Source: Buxus sempervirens
Lineage: Eukaryota; Streptophyta; Magnoliopsida; Buxales; Buxaceae
Assembly: GCA_947561395.2 (NCBI GenBank)
Contig: OX387185.1
Span: forward strand, 35,816,213 to 35,880,212
Length of the DNA: 64,000 nt
Direction: 5' to 3'
The notes under the pieces were generated by a model. It worked only from the letters and a program-made list of their open reading frames with translations, was not told the origin of the DNA and ran no database searches. This document shows, piece after piece, positions 32,901 through 44,602 of the stretch (position 1 is the first letter of the stretch; each line of letters starts with the position of its first letter). The translations under genes and the position numbers were made by a program.

Positions 32901-33992
32901 GTTGCCAAAGCTGAATCGGAAAGATTGATTGAAACTGTACATGGAGGAGTTTGTGGGCCCCATATGAATGGGCACATGTTGGCAAAGAAGATCTTGAGAT
33001 TGGGCTACTACTGGTCGACCATGGAACATGATTGCTGTATACATGTCAGGAGCTGCCATCAATTTCAAATCTATGCAGATAATAAGCATGCACCCCCGGG
33101 TGAGTTGCACAACATGACATCACCATGGCCCTTCTCTATGTGGGGCATAGACGTCATTGGTATGATTTCACCTAAGGCATCGAACGGGCACAGATTTATC
33201 CTGGTGGCGATTGATTACTTCACTAAATTGATAGAAGCAGCTTCATATGCGAACATCACAAGCAACCATGTTATTAAATTTTTGAAGCATAATATCATTT
33301 GTCGCTGTGGACTGCCAAGTGCCATAATATCAGACAATGCTTCAAATATTAAGAACAAGGACATGAAGAAGATGTGTGAGCAGTTTCAGATCACCCACCA
33401 TAAGTCAGCTCCGTACAGGCCTAAGATGAATGGGGCAGTGGAAGCAGCAAACAAGAACATAAAGAAAATCATTCAGAAGATGGTAGTGAGCTACAAGGAT
33501 TGGCATGAAATGCTGCCACTGGCTCTACATGCCTACAGAACCTCAATCCGGACTTCAACTGGGGCAACCCCGTATTCCCTAGTCTATGGAATGGAAGCAG
33601 TCTTGCCAGTGGAAGTAGAGATCCCATCACTCAGAGTGCTCATGGAAGCAAAACTGGAAGAAGCCGAATGGATATAGTCAAGACATGATCAACTCAACCT
33701 GATAGAAAAAAAGCGGTTGAAAGCGCTTTGTCATGGACAGTTGTACCAGAAGAGAATGACCCGGGCCTACAATAAGAAAGTGAGGCCCAGAACTTTCCAA
33801 GAAGGAAACCTAGTTCTAAAGAAAATTCTACCATTTTTGGAAGACCCTCGTGGTAAGTTCAAGCCCAATTGGGAAGGGCCGTATGTCGTCAAGAAGGTCC
33901 TGTCAGGGGGTGCACTCATCTTGACAGAAATGGATGGGTCGGATTTTCCTGAGCCAATTAACTCTGATGCAGTAAAAAGGTATTTTCCTTGA
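29963..33992 (+). pseudogene. pol: pro C-terminus and pol of element A, decayed
   Basis: Continues A's polyprotein after B. A one-base deletion near 30100 shifts the frame. The A10 run (30387-30396) fuses gag-pro and pol frames here, unlike B and E. RT keeps YVDD (near 31380), the degenerate and archaeal-type RNase H domains follow, and the integrase keeps D, D and E. The second zinc cysteine of the integrase is Phe (CHQF near 33060). TAG stops at 31737 and 33675 replace CAG codons of B. It is not functional as it stands. Confidence 0.93.
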
Positions 33993-34961
33993 GTGAATAT
34001 TTCTAGGAAATGATCCGAGGCCATTTTTCTTTATTTCCTTCAAAATTTTAATCCCTAGTCTAGCCAAGTTGAGCCGGTTCGTTTCTTTGATAAACCTAAA
34101 CCGGATTTACAGTCAATTGGGGCAAAATCAATTGGGGCAAAAATTAAGGAAAAAAGGAAAAAAGAGAGGAAAAGCAATGAAAAATGGCAAATGAAAGCCA
34201 AATGTGAAAAAAGATGCAAAAAAAATGTAGTCTGGGGAAAAATGGGTAAATTTATCATGACTGTAAGTCCGGTTGACCTATTTCCACACTTGAAAATTTA
34301 TGGGCCTTTAATACCCTCTCTTTCATAAACCGAGCCTAGCCTTTGTTTCGTTCTATTTTTAAGCCCTCGGTGATCTTAGTTTGTTCATTCAAATGTCAGA
34401 GTAAGATTGATGATGACGGAATATAGAAGCCGGCTCTAGTGAAAACCGTAACTAGCGCTAGGGGCAATATTGGCAAGAAAAAAAGAAAAAAAACAAAAAA
34501 ATATAAAGGAAAAATCAGTGGTTGAGTTGATCATGGAAACCCAAGCTTGAAGAAAAATCAGCACAAGTACTAAGACTGAGCAGATTGGGTAATACGGTCA
34601 ATTCTGGAAAAGAGGCATTTGGGGATGACTCTAAAGGTCCTAAGATGGACGGTTCTGATCCCTCATTATTTTCTGGACTACCCTTTTTATTATTTAACCT
34701 GGTCCTAATTCCTTTAATTATAGGTGATTAAGTGCATGGACCGAATTTCAAAAAATAAAAAAATATATAAAAAATAAAAACTATACTTTGGCCAGTGATG
34801 AGAAGTCAAATACTTTTCATAAAACCTTTGTTTTTACAAGCATTTGAGCATTCTGAGGCCAATAATATAAAAATTTTATTTTGAATTGAATACTTTGGCT
34901 TTCCACTATTGGAGTTCAATTTCGTACAAAGGTATGAAAGAAAAATGTGCAGGAAATAAAG
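33993..34961. other. Convergent intergenic region of element A
   Basis: Homologous to 16116-17047 of B in reverse. No conserved frame. It separates the pol stop from the 3' end of antisense gene 2. Confidence 0.6.
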
Positions 34962-36717
34962 CTAATCTCTGTCTCCTAGCCGCTCCTCAAGCTCCCGAAT
35001 CCGAGCTGCTTGAGCTGCGATAACTCCAGAAGCCCCCTTTGCAGCGGGATCACTCAAGAAGGAAATAACCTCATCTGAAAGAGTCTGCCTAATCTGCATG
35101 CTCCTAAGGCTGGCTAAAGCATCCTAGTGCTTCTGCCTCAATGCTCGGACTTCAAGACAGCGGGCCTACCTATGTTCCTCAAGTTGCTTCTCCATAGCCA
35201 GACGGCGAGATACCTGCTCTGCAAGTTGTCTTTCCATATCAAGGCCCCGTATCCTAAGCTCCTGGGCCTCTCGTACCCATATCTGCTGGAGTCGCTTGTG
35301 AGAAGCTTTCTCAGACTCTAAAATATCCTCATAAGTAGGAGCCAAGACTGTAGGAGGGTCTTCAGGTAATGGAGCCTGACTCTGTATCTGCTCCTTGATC
35401 CAGAAGAGATAATCCTTCACATGGGCTTCTGAGAAGACCAGGCCACGCATGAAGCGAACATAGGACAACTCCCTCATCAACCAGGCATTCAGCTTCATGG
35501 TAGCTGGAGAAAGGGGCCCAAGATGATCCTCAAACCCACTTGGGATGATAATCCCCTGGGTCGCTCGGAACTGACGAAGGACCCGCAGAGGAAAATAAAG
35601 CACTGCATGTCTCAGGCCAGCTAGAATCAGAAAGTTGCGGTCTCGGAAGCTAATCACCGTCTCTGCATTGGGTTGATAAGTACCAGGCCATCTCACCTGG
35701 TCATCCTAGAGTGAACCCAAGAAAGTGAACCAACCCTGTTTGCCCCTTGGAATATCGGGACACCCCCGGTTGCTCATCAAAATGGGGACTTTCAAGTTTG
35801 GGAAGAAGTGTCGATTGATTTCCTCAATTTGACTCAGATGATCAAGTAGCCAAAGCTGCAAAGGAAGAGAGATATATCAGCACATTGTAAAAGAAAAAAA
35901 AAAGCAAAAAAGCAAGAAAAAAGCAAAAAGCAAGAAAAAAGCAAAAAGAAAGCAAAAAGAAAAAAAATAAAAATAAAATAATAAAAAAGAAAAAAAAAAA
36001 TTTTTTTACCTGCAGGATCTGGGCACATGCTAGGAAGAGTTTTGACTTCCTATTATAGCAATCAGTCAAGGCCTGATACATCCCAGCCAAAATCATAGGG
36101 GCCAACCTCTCCCGCTCCCTAACCTGGCATATCACTGAAATCAAGGCCAAGTCCACCTCATCATCATCTCGTGGGAAAAGCAGCTGATTGACCACTATCA
36201 GGGTCAGGGCGTTGAACCGGGCTTCCTTGTTCTCCCCCCTCAAAAGCTTCTCAGTCAAAAAAGACTTAGACAACGTCAATAGGGTGTCAAAATCTCCCAA
36301 GTCCTTCTTCCCTATGCCCAGAAAAGTAGAAGCCTCCTTTTTGTAACTGGGCCTAAGAGGTGGATTCACTACCTTCTCAGCAAACCTCAAACCCAAGATG
36401 GTTTCAACCTCCTCAATGGTTGGGGTCATCTCATAGGTCCCAAAACGGAAAAGGTTGAGGTCGGGTACCCAATGACCAATCATGGCCTCTATAATCTCCC
36501 ACTTGAAGGGAACCTTGGGAATGAGCAGGGTGTGGCCTAGATTAGTAGAATCCCATCTCCTCTCCTCATCAAGGGTCATAGAGTTAACCCATCTTGTGTA
36601 AAAGGAATCCACATGGTTGTACCTAGTGAGATTTGGGGGTTTTGATCTAAAAGGTTGTTTTGCAGGGGAGGCAGTGTGGAAAGACAATAATGGGACAGAA
36701 GATGATCCGGATTCCAT
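34962..36717 (-). pseudogene. DUF7745-type antisense gene 2 of element A, three premature stops
   Basis: Two exons, 36717-36010 and 35855-34962, with exon 1 the same 708-base length as in B and the same intron position. Exon 1 is fully open. Exon 2 has TAG at 35706-35708, 35166-35168 and 35124-35126, each at a codon that is CAG in B. The gene ends three codons later than B's relative to the last shared Gly. Upstream lie a TATA box (36827-36833) and the dyad cassette. It was evidently the same gene as 14379-16115 before decay. Confidence 0.88.
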
Positions 36718-36826
36718 TGGAGTTGATGGGAGCAAGCTAGAACTCAAGGGGAGGAAGAAAAAGGCGAAAAAGGGGGTTTCTAAACTCAAAAACTCGTAAA
36801 AATACGCAAATCCCGAGGCTGGTTGC

Positions 36827-36985
36827 ATTTATAGCATCTTTTAATGTATCCGGTAACTCAGACCGGATAAAAAGGTTTTATTCATATCCGATTAAGTATA
36901 CCGGATACAAAGGGGACCATGTGTATCCGGTATGTTATACCGGATGTAAAGAACAATCAATGTATTCGGTCTCATATACCGGATA
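36827..36985 (-). promoter_or_regulatory. Promoter of antisense gene 2 (A): TATA box and four dyads
   Basis: ATTTATA (minus-strand TATAAAT) at 36827-36833. Dyads start at 36847, 36885, 36924 and 36963 (periods 38, 39, 39). Several arms carry one substitution (TATCCGA, CCGGATG, TATTCGG), consistent with A being older than B. Confidence 0.8.
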
Positions 36986-37392
36986 CAAAGAAAAAATGCA
37001 AAAAAAAGAGCAAAGGATGGAAAATCCGAATTTTTTACCTGTTTTACCTGTGTACAAGTCATAATTGCATAAAATTAAAAACAAAAGAAGTGCAAGACAA
37101 GAGAGAATGAATAAAAAGTTTTTTTCATATATAAATGCAAGTCTCTTTGTACAAAGGATGAGGGTATAAATACAGAAAAAAAAATCCTAATCTACTACTC
37201 CTGTGCAGGATCATCCCCGCGTCCTCGGCCGCGTCCACCTCTACGGCCTCTACCTCGAAGCGATCGGCGCCTAGAGTAGGCCAGAATACGCTCGGCTGCA
37301 TGACGAGGAAGCCGACCCACCACTTGCTGGATCTGATACTCCAAGCAATACTCCTCGAGGTCTGGGGGCGGAGCAGGAGTAGAATCTGGAGA

Positions 37393-37397
37393 GGATG
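37393..37397. other. Target site duplication of LTR C, left copy
   Basis: GGATG, repeated at 39769-39773 directly after the LTR. Confidence 0.88.
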
Positions 37398-39768
37398 TGT
37401 AAAACCCCGAATTTTCCTTAAATAATAAATTAAATTAGTAAATAATATTACCGAGAGTTATGATTGATAGAAACATTTTAATATTGTAGGGTGTCATCAA
37501 CTTAGCGGAGATCCAGAGTTAGACGCAGATCTGACCGTCCGATCGTGAGATATCGAGGTATGTATTCTAATTGGGCAAGGTGTATAGAAGAGTTGCATGG
37601 GAGATGCATAGGATTAGGGGGTATATATATGTATAAAGAAATAACCTAATTTTATACGTGTATTCTCGCTCGTATTGAAGCCGCAAGTGACGAACCTGTT
37701 TGAAGGACCAAAGAGAAGAGAAGAAGGAGAAGAAGAAGGAAGGGCTGGGCGTGCGTTCATCGTCTAGAGAGTTTCTCAGTGCTAGAGGTTCGCCATTGTT
37801 CAGAATAGAGAAGGAGAAATCAGCGTATAGAGGTAGGTGACATCGTTTTGGTTTTAAAATTGGATTTACCTCTGTTTAATCGCAAACGCATGTTTCTATG
37901 ATATGTAATGTTGTATTTAGTTAGCTAAGCATGTTATAAATACATTAGAATGAGTTTAGACGAGAAAAATCATGATTTAGAACTGTTTCTGCTCGATTTG
38001 GTAAGACCGCCGACCTCGACTGTAGTCGGCGCTCATCGGCGATCCTAGGCGCTGGTTATAAAATTGAGGACGCCGTGGACCGCGGGACGATGGACCGTTG
38101 GCGCTCGAAATTGAACTACCGCCGACTGGAGACCGCCCGGAGCGATCCTGAGTGATCCCAGGCACTCTAAGCAGAAATTCCAATTTTTCATAATTTCGAA
38201 CCTAATTCAACTCTAAACTATTTTTAGACAATTTTAATGATTAACTAAGGTCTTTTAAGACCAAAATAAACTATCTAATTCCCTGTTTTACAGAAAAACA
38301 AATTAGGGACATATTTAGGACATTAGTTGCCAAGTTTTGAAGGTAAATGAGAAATGTGATTTTGGAAAAGCCTAACTACCATTTGATTATCTAAACACTT
38401 CTAAATGGCATTATAAATTATAAGACATTATAAAGAGAATTCAGAATCCGAATGACTGAATAATGAAGTAAATGTACAGATATAACCATTATATGCCGCT
38501 AGGCACCAACCCTTATAGAATTATGATACTTTAGGGAATTTTGGAGTCTAGTGGGCATAGCTGGTTATGGATCCATAGTCGTAGCTAGATAGCTGAGGGA
38601 TATGTCATTTGGGTTGAGTTACTCCTATATGCGACGCGCTTCCTTTGCAAGTTAGTTTGTCTGGGAAGGTCCTATGTCTGGAGGGACACCCCGGTGAGCC
38701 GCTGGTGATTCCCTGTACATGTGGATAAGCGACCATCTCCATGTATTGATTCTAGTGCTGCTTGCTGGTGGTACATGCCAACTCTGATGGGTACGTGTGC
38801 AATAAGTCGGTGACTACGGCTCTTGTCTAAGCTGCGCTGCATGGGGCTTGAGTATCATTAGTAGCATCGCTCCCAAGTCGCACGGTGGTATAGCAATTGG
38901 TTGAGAATCATCTCAAAAGGTTTATCTAACTTTGTGAGTCCTACAATGACACTGAAAACACAACACTTGATATGATTATTAGTATTATTGTGCACGTGCG
39001 GGATGCATGTGATTGGGATATTGGTTGGATGTGACTGCCTAGTACATCCTGGCAATGTGTGGATTATGCTACTGATTTGGCTATTGAGTTCTTATATTAA
39101 AACTTGCTAAAAATCATTTCTAGAACTGTTTATCAAACTGTTTTGTGTTCATGAACGGTATAAATGATTATGCGAGCCTGATTTATCGATGTTGCTTAAA
39201 CGTGCATGAAATGTTACTTTGCTTATATTAACTGTTTAGTCATGCATGTGTTGCCTACTGAGATATTCGTATCTCACCCTACTTCTATTCCATTTTTTTC
39301 AGCTGATACACGAGAGGGGGATCTCTTAGACTTCCAGGGAGAGATAGCCGAGTATTCGCCGGAGGATTATTATTATCCAGATCTTGTCTGAGGTGGATTG
39401 ATGTTATAGACTTAGCATTTTTGATTGGTTTATTATCATTTATTTGGATTTGATGTATAAGAGAGATAAGAGAGAGATAGTAACCAGTTAATTTTACCAG
39501 ACTTTGATATTACTGACTGATGGTCAAGCTTTATGCTTAGTTGAGGATTTTGATCTACACTTCCGCACATACTTGTTTCCACAACTCTGATAGTTTAATA
39601 AAATGATTGGATTTTGCTTTCTTTGGTCTGGTATGTTATTGATGTTGTAATTGATATGGGCCAGTAACACCTCGGATTTGGTTGTTGAACTAAATTCGGG
39701 TTGTTACAGTAGCGAACCGGGTTCGGGTCGGGTGTCATTTTGCACTGACCTGGGTTCGGGGCGTTACA
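37398..39768. mobile_element. Solo LTR C, 2371 bp, of a different LTR-retrotransposon family
   Basis: Begins TGTAAAACCCCG and ends CGGGGCGTTACA, imperfect inverted termini, flanked by GGATG. No coding region, PBS or PPT inside, so it is a solo LTR left by recombination. It shares internal blocks with 45433-46910 (AGTGGGCATAGC, GAGATATTCGTATCTCA). The family is unassigned; the termini are reminiscent of Del/Tekay-type gypsy LTRs, a weak guess. Confidence 0.82.
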
Positions 39769-39773
39769 GGATG
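39769..39773. other. Target site duplication of LTR C, right copy
   Basis: GGATG, matching 37393-37397. Antisense gene 1 exon 7 continues immediately to the right. Confidence 0.88.
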
Positions 39774-40311
39774 CCTCAGGCTCAGCACGAGCAGGCTCGA
39801 CTGGACCCGCAGATCCAGATGGCCCAGCAGCATCAGAGGAAGGACCAAGAGCAGAAGTATCTGGGTCAATAGGAAAAATCAGAAAATTGAGATATAAAGA
39901 GGAACCAAAGAGGAAAATTAAAAGAGAACATACTAGGAATGTCTGCAGCAGGAACCAGAGGATCCGACTCATCATGACCAGCCGCTGGGGCATCCTCGGG
40001 ATCAGCAGCCCGAGCTGGAGACAGATTAGGAACAGAGAAGTCAGGCTCGTAGGCAGCATCCTGATCATGGACCGAGCCCTGCACAAGTCAAAAAGCCATA
40101 TCAGAATAACAGAAACAGGGAAATAAAACAAATGAAATTATAAGAAGACCAGATACCTGTCTAGCCTGAAGCTCAGCAACTAGGGCCTCCAGCTCCCTGA
40201 TCCGGGCATCCCTCTGGGCCACAACCGCGTCATGCTCAGCGATCATATCATCGATCGCAGCCCGTTGGCTCTCGATCCGATCCCGGATGGTATTCAGCTC
40301 GTGTACCTGCC

Positions 40312-40774
40312 AACAAGAACAGAAGTAGGGTCAGAAATACATAAGGGAAGAAAAAGAGCAAAAATGTGCTACAAATTCCACTATTTTCTCACAAAATCCT
40401 ATTTTTGCCTTAAAATCCACCTCACAGCCACGAGAGCTCAGTGGAATTTAGGACAACTTTGGGAAATGTGTTGGTCAAAAAGGAAGATATCCACTCAATT
40501 TTCAACTTGGTTTGATAAAAAAAAATCAATTTTCAAAAAAAAAATCATATTTTTAGGCTTAAAATCCACTTTATAGCCACGAGAGCTCAGTGGAATTTAA
40601 GAATTCTTGGAGAAATGCCCCCCTTAAAGTTAGGGATTTTTGGCAAATCTTCACCCAAAAATTGTTCTTTACAAAATTGAATTGAATCAAGCAAATCATG
40701 TTTAAGGGAGTGCAATTTGGGCCTGTCTAATCTTTACAGCTCACTGCTTCGCAGCTCCCGCAAAGAGGGGCAGC
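40312..40774 (+). other. 3' untranslated zone and polypurine tract of element A
   Basis: Begins with the remnant of gene 1 intron 4 fused to the A-rich tract. Two blocks with CACGAGAGCTCAGTGG follow, near 40430 and 40580. GCAAAGAGGGGCAGC at 40760-40774 abuts the LTR and is the polypurine tract. Confidence 0.75.
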
Positions 40775-40877
40775 TGTAGACACCCCAAATTGCATTGTCA
40801 AAATGATCAATAATCATCAAAAATCATTATCTCCTTGAAAGCCAGTACAAAAATTGAAGAAAATAAGTTTTTACCTG

Positions 40878-41017
40878 TATCCGGCAACTCAGGCCGGATA
40901 CAAGTACTCCTCTGTGTATCCGGTGGAACATACCGGATACAAGAGAGCTTTAGTGTATCCGGTATTATATACCGGATACCTTAAGGCCCTTGTGTATCCG
41001 GCCTGATATACCGCATA
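40878..41017. promoter_or_regulatory. Four-dyad cassette in 3' LTR of A
   Basis: Dyads start at 40878, 40917, 40956 and 40995, exactly 39 bp apart. The first three have perfect arms; the fourth has one mismatch (CCGCATA). The first spacer, CAACTCAGG, equals that of unit 1 in the A leader. The cassette ends 169 bp before the TATA box, as in F. Confidence 0.88.
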
Positions 41018-41185
41018 CACAAGTTTTGCTCAAAATTAGGGTTTTCCGAGAGCTTTTCACTTTTACCATTATATCCCTCATTAAATGAGGGGAAATCTCG
41101 GAAATAGCCTTAGGGTTAAGGTTGGTGGGCTATAGACATTATGTTGTGTCTACCATTCTCACCAACCCTAACCCTAGCCTTTGCC

Positions 41186-41193
41186 TATAAATA
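41186..41193 (+). promoter_or_regulatory. LTR promoter TATA box (A, 3' LTR)
   Basis: TATAAATA in the shared context GCCTATAAATAGGAGGCTCC. Confidence 0.78.
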
Positions 41194-43119
41194 GGAGGCT
41201 CCTCCTTAAGCAAATGGCCATTAACTCTTGTTTTGAATTCTCGCCAAGAAGAACTCCAAGAGAAGAAGGAAACCACTGCGGAAGTGCTTCCAGAACCCAA
41301 ATAAGCCTCAAACTTTTCTTTTATTTTCTGTCTTTACATTCCTAGATCTAGATCTCTTCTTCTACCTTTCTGCAGAATAAAGCCTTTCTATGTGTGTGAA
41401 AATCCTTCCCCGGCTCAAAGTATCTCGAGACTCCCCCTAGCCGTAAAACGTGAAGGCGGGATCTAGGAGAAACGAGACTGGGGATTGACCCTAGTACTAG
41501 AACCTATGTAGCATAAAGCCTTTTGATTGATTGTAAACCGTTTCATATTCAAAGTACCCTTGATTATCTTGAAGAACCGTGTTTAACGGGGAGAGAGAAC
41601 AAAGGGAAACGATAATGGAACGGAACCCTAGGTTGTTTTAGAACCTTATTTTGATGAATATGTATGCATGCTATGTTGTTCTACTAATTTTGTATGGTTT
41701 TTTACACTTGCACATACATAGCAATATTTTGGCGGGATAGGCTCATATTTTGGGTTTATTGCATTTATTGTGATAAATCTGAAATAAATGGCCTCAATCG
41801 ATTCTGGAATATCTTTGGATGATTTTTAAAGGTTTTGTGTTCATCTTGCACGAATTGCACACACTTTGTCACATTTTTGCATTGGTTTTACTCAAAAAGG
41901 GCCTAACTGGACAGCAACTGTACCCTTACTTTGGACGCTCATAACTTCATCATCCGGATGAATTTTGGAGCGAATCTAGAACCATGGGAAAGGTGAGGCT
42001 GTCTAGTTTATTTCCACCAAATTTTATTAATTTCTATCAAACGGATTTTTGACACCTCTCTGTCGAAGTTGATTGGTCAGTTCAGGTTTCAATACAGAAC
42101 TTGTCACTTCGACAGAGCGCCATATGTTCGTTTTAAGTCCGATTCGAATGATTTTTATTTCTGGGCACTCCTTTATGAGTCTATTTTCAAATCCAATTGG
42201 TCTCATAATTGTTTGACTTCCTTTGAATTATTGGTAACCGATTTACTCAGAACTGTTCATCAGTACTTTTCTGGGTAAATTGGTGATCTTTGGGGCCCAT
42301 TCGGGAGACCACCCAAGGCACATCCGAAGGAATTTTTGTATGAGGCTAGTTTCCTTGGAAAGATGGCCATACAGACTTCAATCACACCAAATTTCGTGGG
42401 TTTTTATGGTGTGGATTGTTTTAGGTGATTTTCCAAAGTTGCCTACTTGCTACTTTTGATTTTCTCCGGCAGCAACTTTACAAGGAGCATAACTCCTACG
42501 TTTTTACCCGGAATTACTTGAAATTTTGCATGAGACTATTATTTACCATAATCTTTCAAATGGATTTGGTTTGATTTGATTTAAAATTGGATTTGAATGA
42601 TTTCAAGACAAATGGTATTACTTTTACCAAATTTCCCGGATTTGCCTCAACTTGGTTTTGTACATTCTTTTGCTTGGATTTTTATCCTTTTATGACATTT
42701 CAGAAATGATATTGACATAAGAGAAGATCTAAAATCCATTTGGATCTTCATGTGAATATATCATTCACTTGTTCCTTTTTCAAGGCTTTTCATGATTTTT
42801 TAGCAAGCTTCCTATTTTCTTTTAGCATGAACAAACACTTGACAACCACCTTGTGTGGGTGAATGGGGGTGCCTAACACCTTCCCCCGTTCATAATCTAA
42901 TCCCCTTACCCATCTCTGGATTTGATTTTCAAGTAGGGTTATTTTTACCCTAGAATTTGCCTTTTAGCACTTTTTTGCTATTTTTGCTTATTTTTAATTC
43001 TTTTGGTGTCCATTCACACCCAAAATCTGAATGGTGGTGACTCTCCCAATTCTTACATTGAGCCCCGTGTGTTGACGGAGGGATGATCATTCCGGTGATT
43101 TTTTCCCGTGTCTCACAAC

Positions 43120-44602
43120 TGGCGACTCTGCTGGGGACCTGTGGATTTAAGCCATGTTTTGTGTTTGTTCATACTTTATTCTTATTTGTGAAGGCTTGCT
43201 GTTTTGAAACTTTATGTGAACTTGCTTGAAATATCTAGCATGTTATTTTGTATGGTTAGAAGATTCATGAAGATATGGCATGTGTGAGGTGCGTAATTGT
43301 GCCTAGAAATTCGTTTAGGGAAAGCCTATCCCATAACATGATTTTTGTGTGCTTGATGATAACATGCCTAAATTTGGGGATTTAATGTCATATTTGGATG
43401 ATGGAAATTAACCGCATGAATTCAGTAAATTTGGTAGGGATTTTTGGGGGTTTTCAAGCATGTTGTCCTCAATTAACACTTATTGCATCCTATTTTAGTC
43501 GCTGAATTTTTTTGGGCTTTAATGAGGCATGTCGAGCATAAAAAACCCATGAGCAAAAAATTCTGGAAATTCAGTGGGCATTGTTGGGATTTTCAAGCAT
43601 GTTTTCCCTAGCTAAAAGGCCTTTTGTACCATGTTGTTAGGTGCTGTTTTTTAGGCTTGAAATCGGGCATAAAACAATGTCACTTAAGCCCAAAAAATGA
43701 AGAAAAAATCTGGAAATTTCAGTGTATATGTTAGGGGTTTTCAAGCATGTTTCAACCATCAAAACCTTTTTTTTATATCATGTCAAGTAGTGTTGAATTT
43801 TTAGGCTTCAATTTGGGTAGAAATGGTACACTTTGAGCTTGAAAAAAGAGCATGAAATCTGAGATTTAGGGAATGCTTTTGGGTTTCAAGCATGCTTCCA
43901 TGGTTTAATTGTTGTTTGCACAAATAACATGTTTTTATACTACTTTTGGGCATGTAATATTTTTGTGCATATTTGGTTGCTTTGGCTCTTGCTTGCTTGT
44001 ATTTAGCTTCATTATTTTGTCATATGTACCTTGGCTTGAAATTGAATGCATGGCTACGAAAAAGAGTGGCAAGGGGCTGGGACGTTGTGAATGTTACCTC
44101 AATGTTAAATTGCACTTGAGCACTTTAAACTATTTGCACAGCCTACCCATTACCTATAGGAAGTTGAACCATGAATGTGTGTAGCTTGGCGCACGGAGGT
44201 CGTGACTTCGGAAAGCGAAAGTGAAAACATTTACCTTAGAATTTGGGTCAATGATGTGATGACAATGGGATCTGTGATTCGATTCCAGGCATCACTAGAC
44301 TTGAGTTCTAAGTTGCCAATTAAGCCAAAACCCAAAAACCATACGCTTGAAGGTGGAGAAACACGTTTTCAGCTAAAAGCACACAATTGCGTTTGGGGAA
44401 TTGGGTGTAAATGTGGGAAGGCCGTTTGCATGTTTTACAGGCCAAGGTACAATGTGAATACCATATTGAATGAAGGTAATACAAGGTGGCAAGGTAAAGC
44501 CATGTTCTTTTCATGAATTTGGGGAATTTTGCAAGTATGATGTCCAAGCCCAATTTAGGGCAAGTTTTGAAGGTTAAGTTAAGGTGAACATCAAGTGGGA
44601 AT
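43120..44602 (+). other. Second PBS and leader copy after A's 3' LTR
   Basis: The PBS at 43120-43138 and about 1.46 kb of leader are nearly identical to 1215-2650, with a small extra block near 43585-43630. At about 44602 the leader jumps into mid-LTR sequence. A second internal region once followed and was lost by deletion. Open frames at 43909-44516 copy those at 1953-2560 and are not genes. Confidence 0.88.

Larger units (their letters stand above)
37195..40306 (-). pseudogene. PMD antisense gene 1 of element A, 5' half deleted and interrupted by LTR C
   Basis: Only exons 5 to 7 of B's gene are present: 40306-40157 (150 bp), 40078-39934 (145 bp), and 39860 leftwards to the stop at 37195. 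The last is split by solo LTR C. Exon lengths equal B's exactly. Exons 1-4, coding for the whole PMD core, and the promoter are missing: beyond the exon 5 acceptor the sequence passes from intron 4 straight into the 3' untranslated zone near 40350. The coiled-coil, acidic and RG-rich C-terminal parts remain, without B's exon 7 frameshift. Confidence 0.87.
40775..43117 (+). repeat. 3' LTR of element A, also 5' LTR of a second partial unit
   Basis: 2343 bp, from TGTAGACACC to GTCTCACA. Order: dyad cassette (40878-41017), TATAAATA at 41186-41193, the CTAGCCGTAAAACGTGAAG motif at 41438-41456, and a PBS-like TGGTGACTCT near the end. It is followed at once by another PBS, so it serves two internal regions. 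Confidence 0.93.

Noticed and set aside
37398..39768. A DNA transposon with TGTAA...TTACA inverted ends
   Set aside because: Only about 12 bp of imperfect terminal symmetry, a 5-bp duplication and shared sequence with another LTR fragment fit a solo LTR better.
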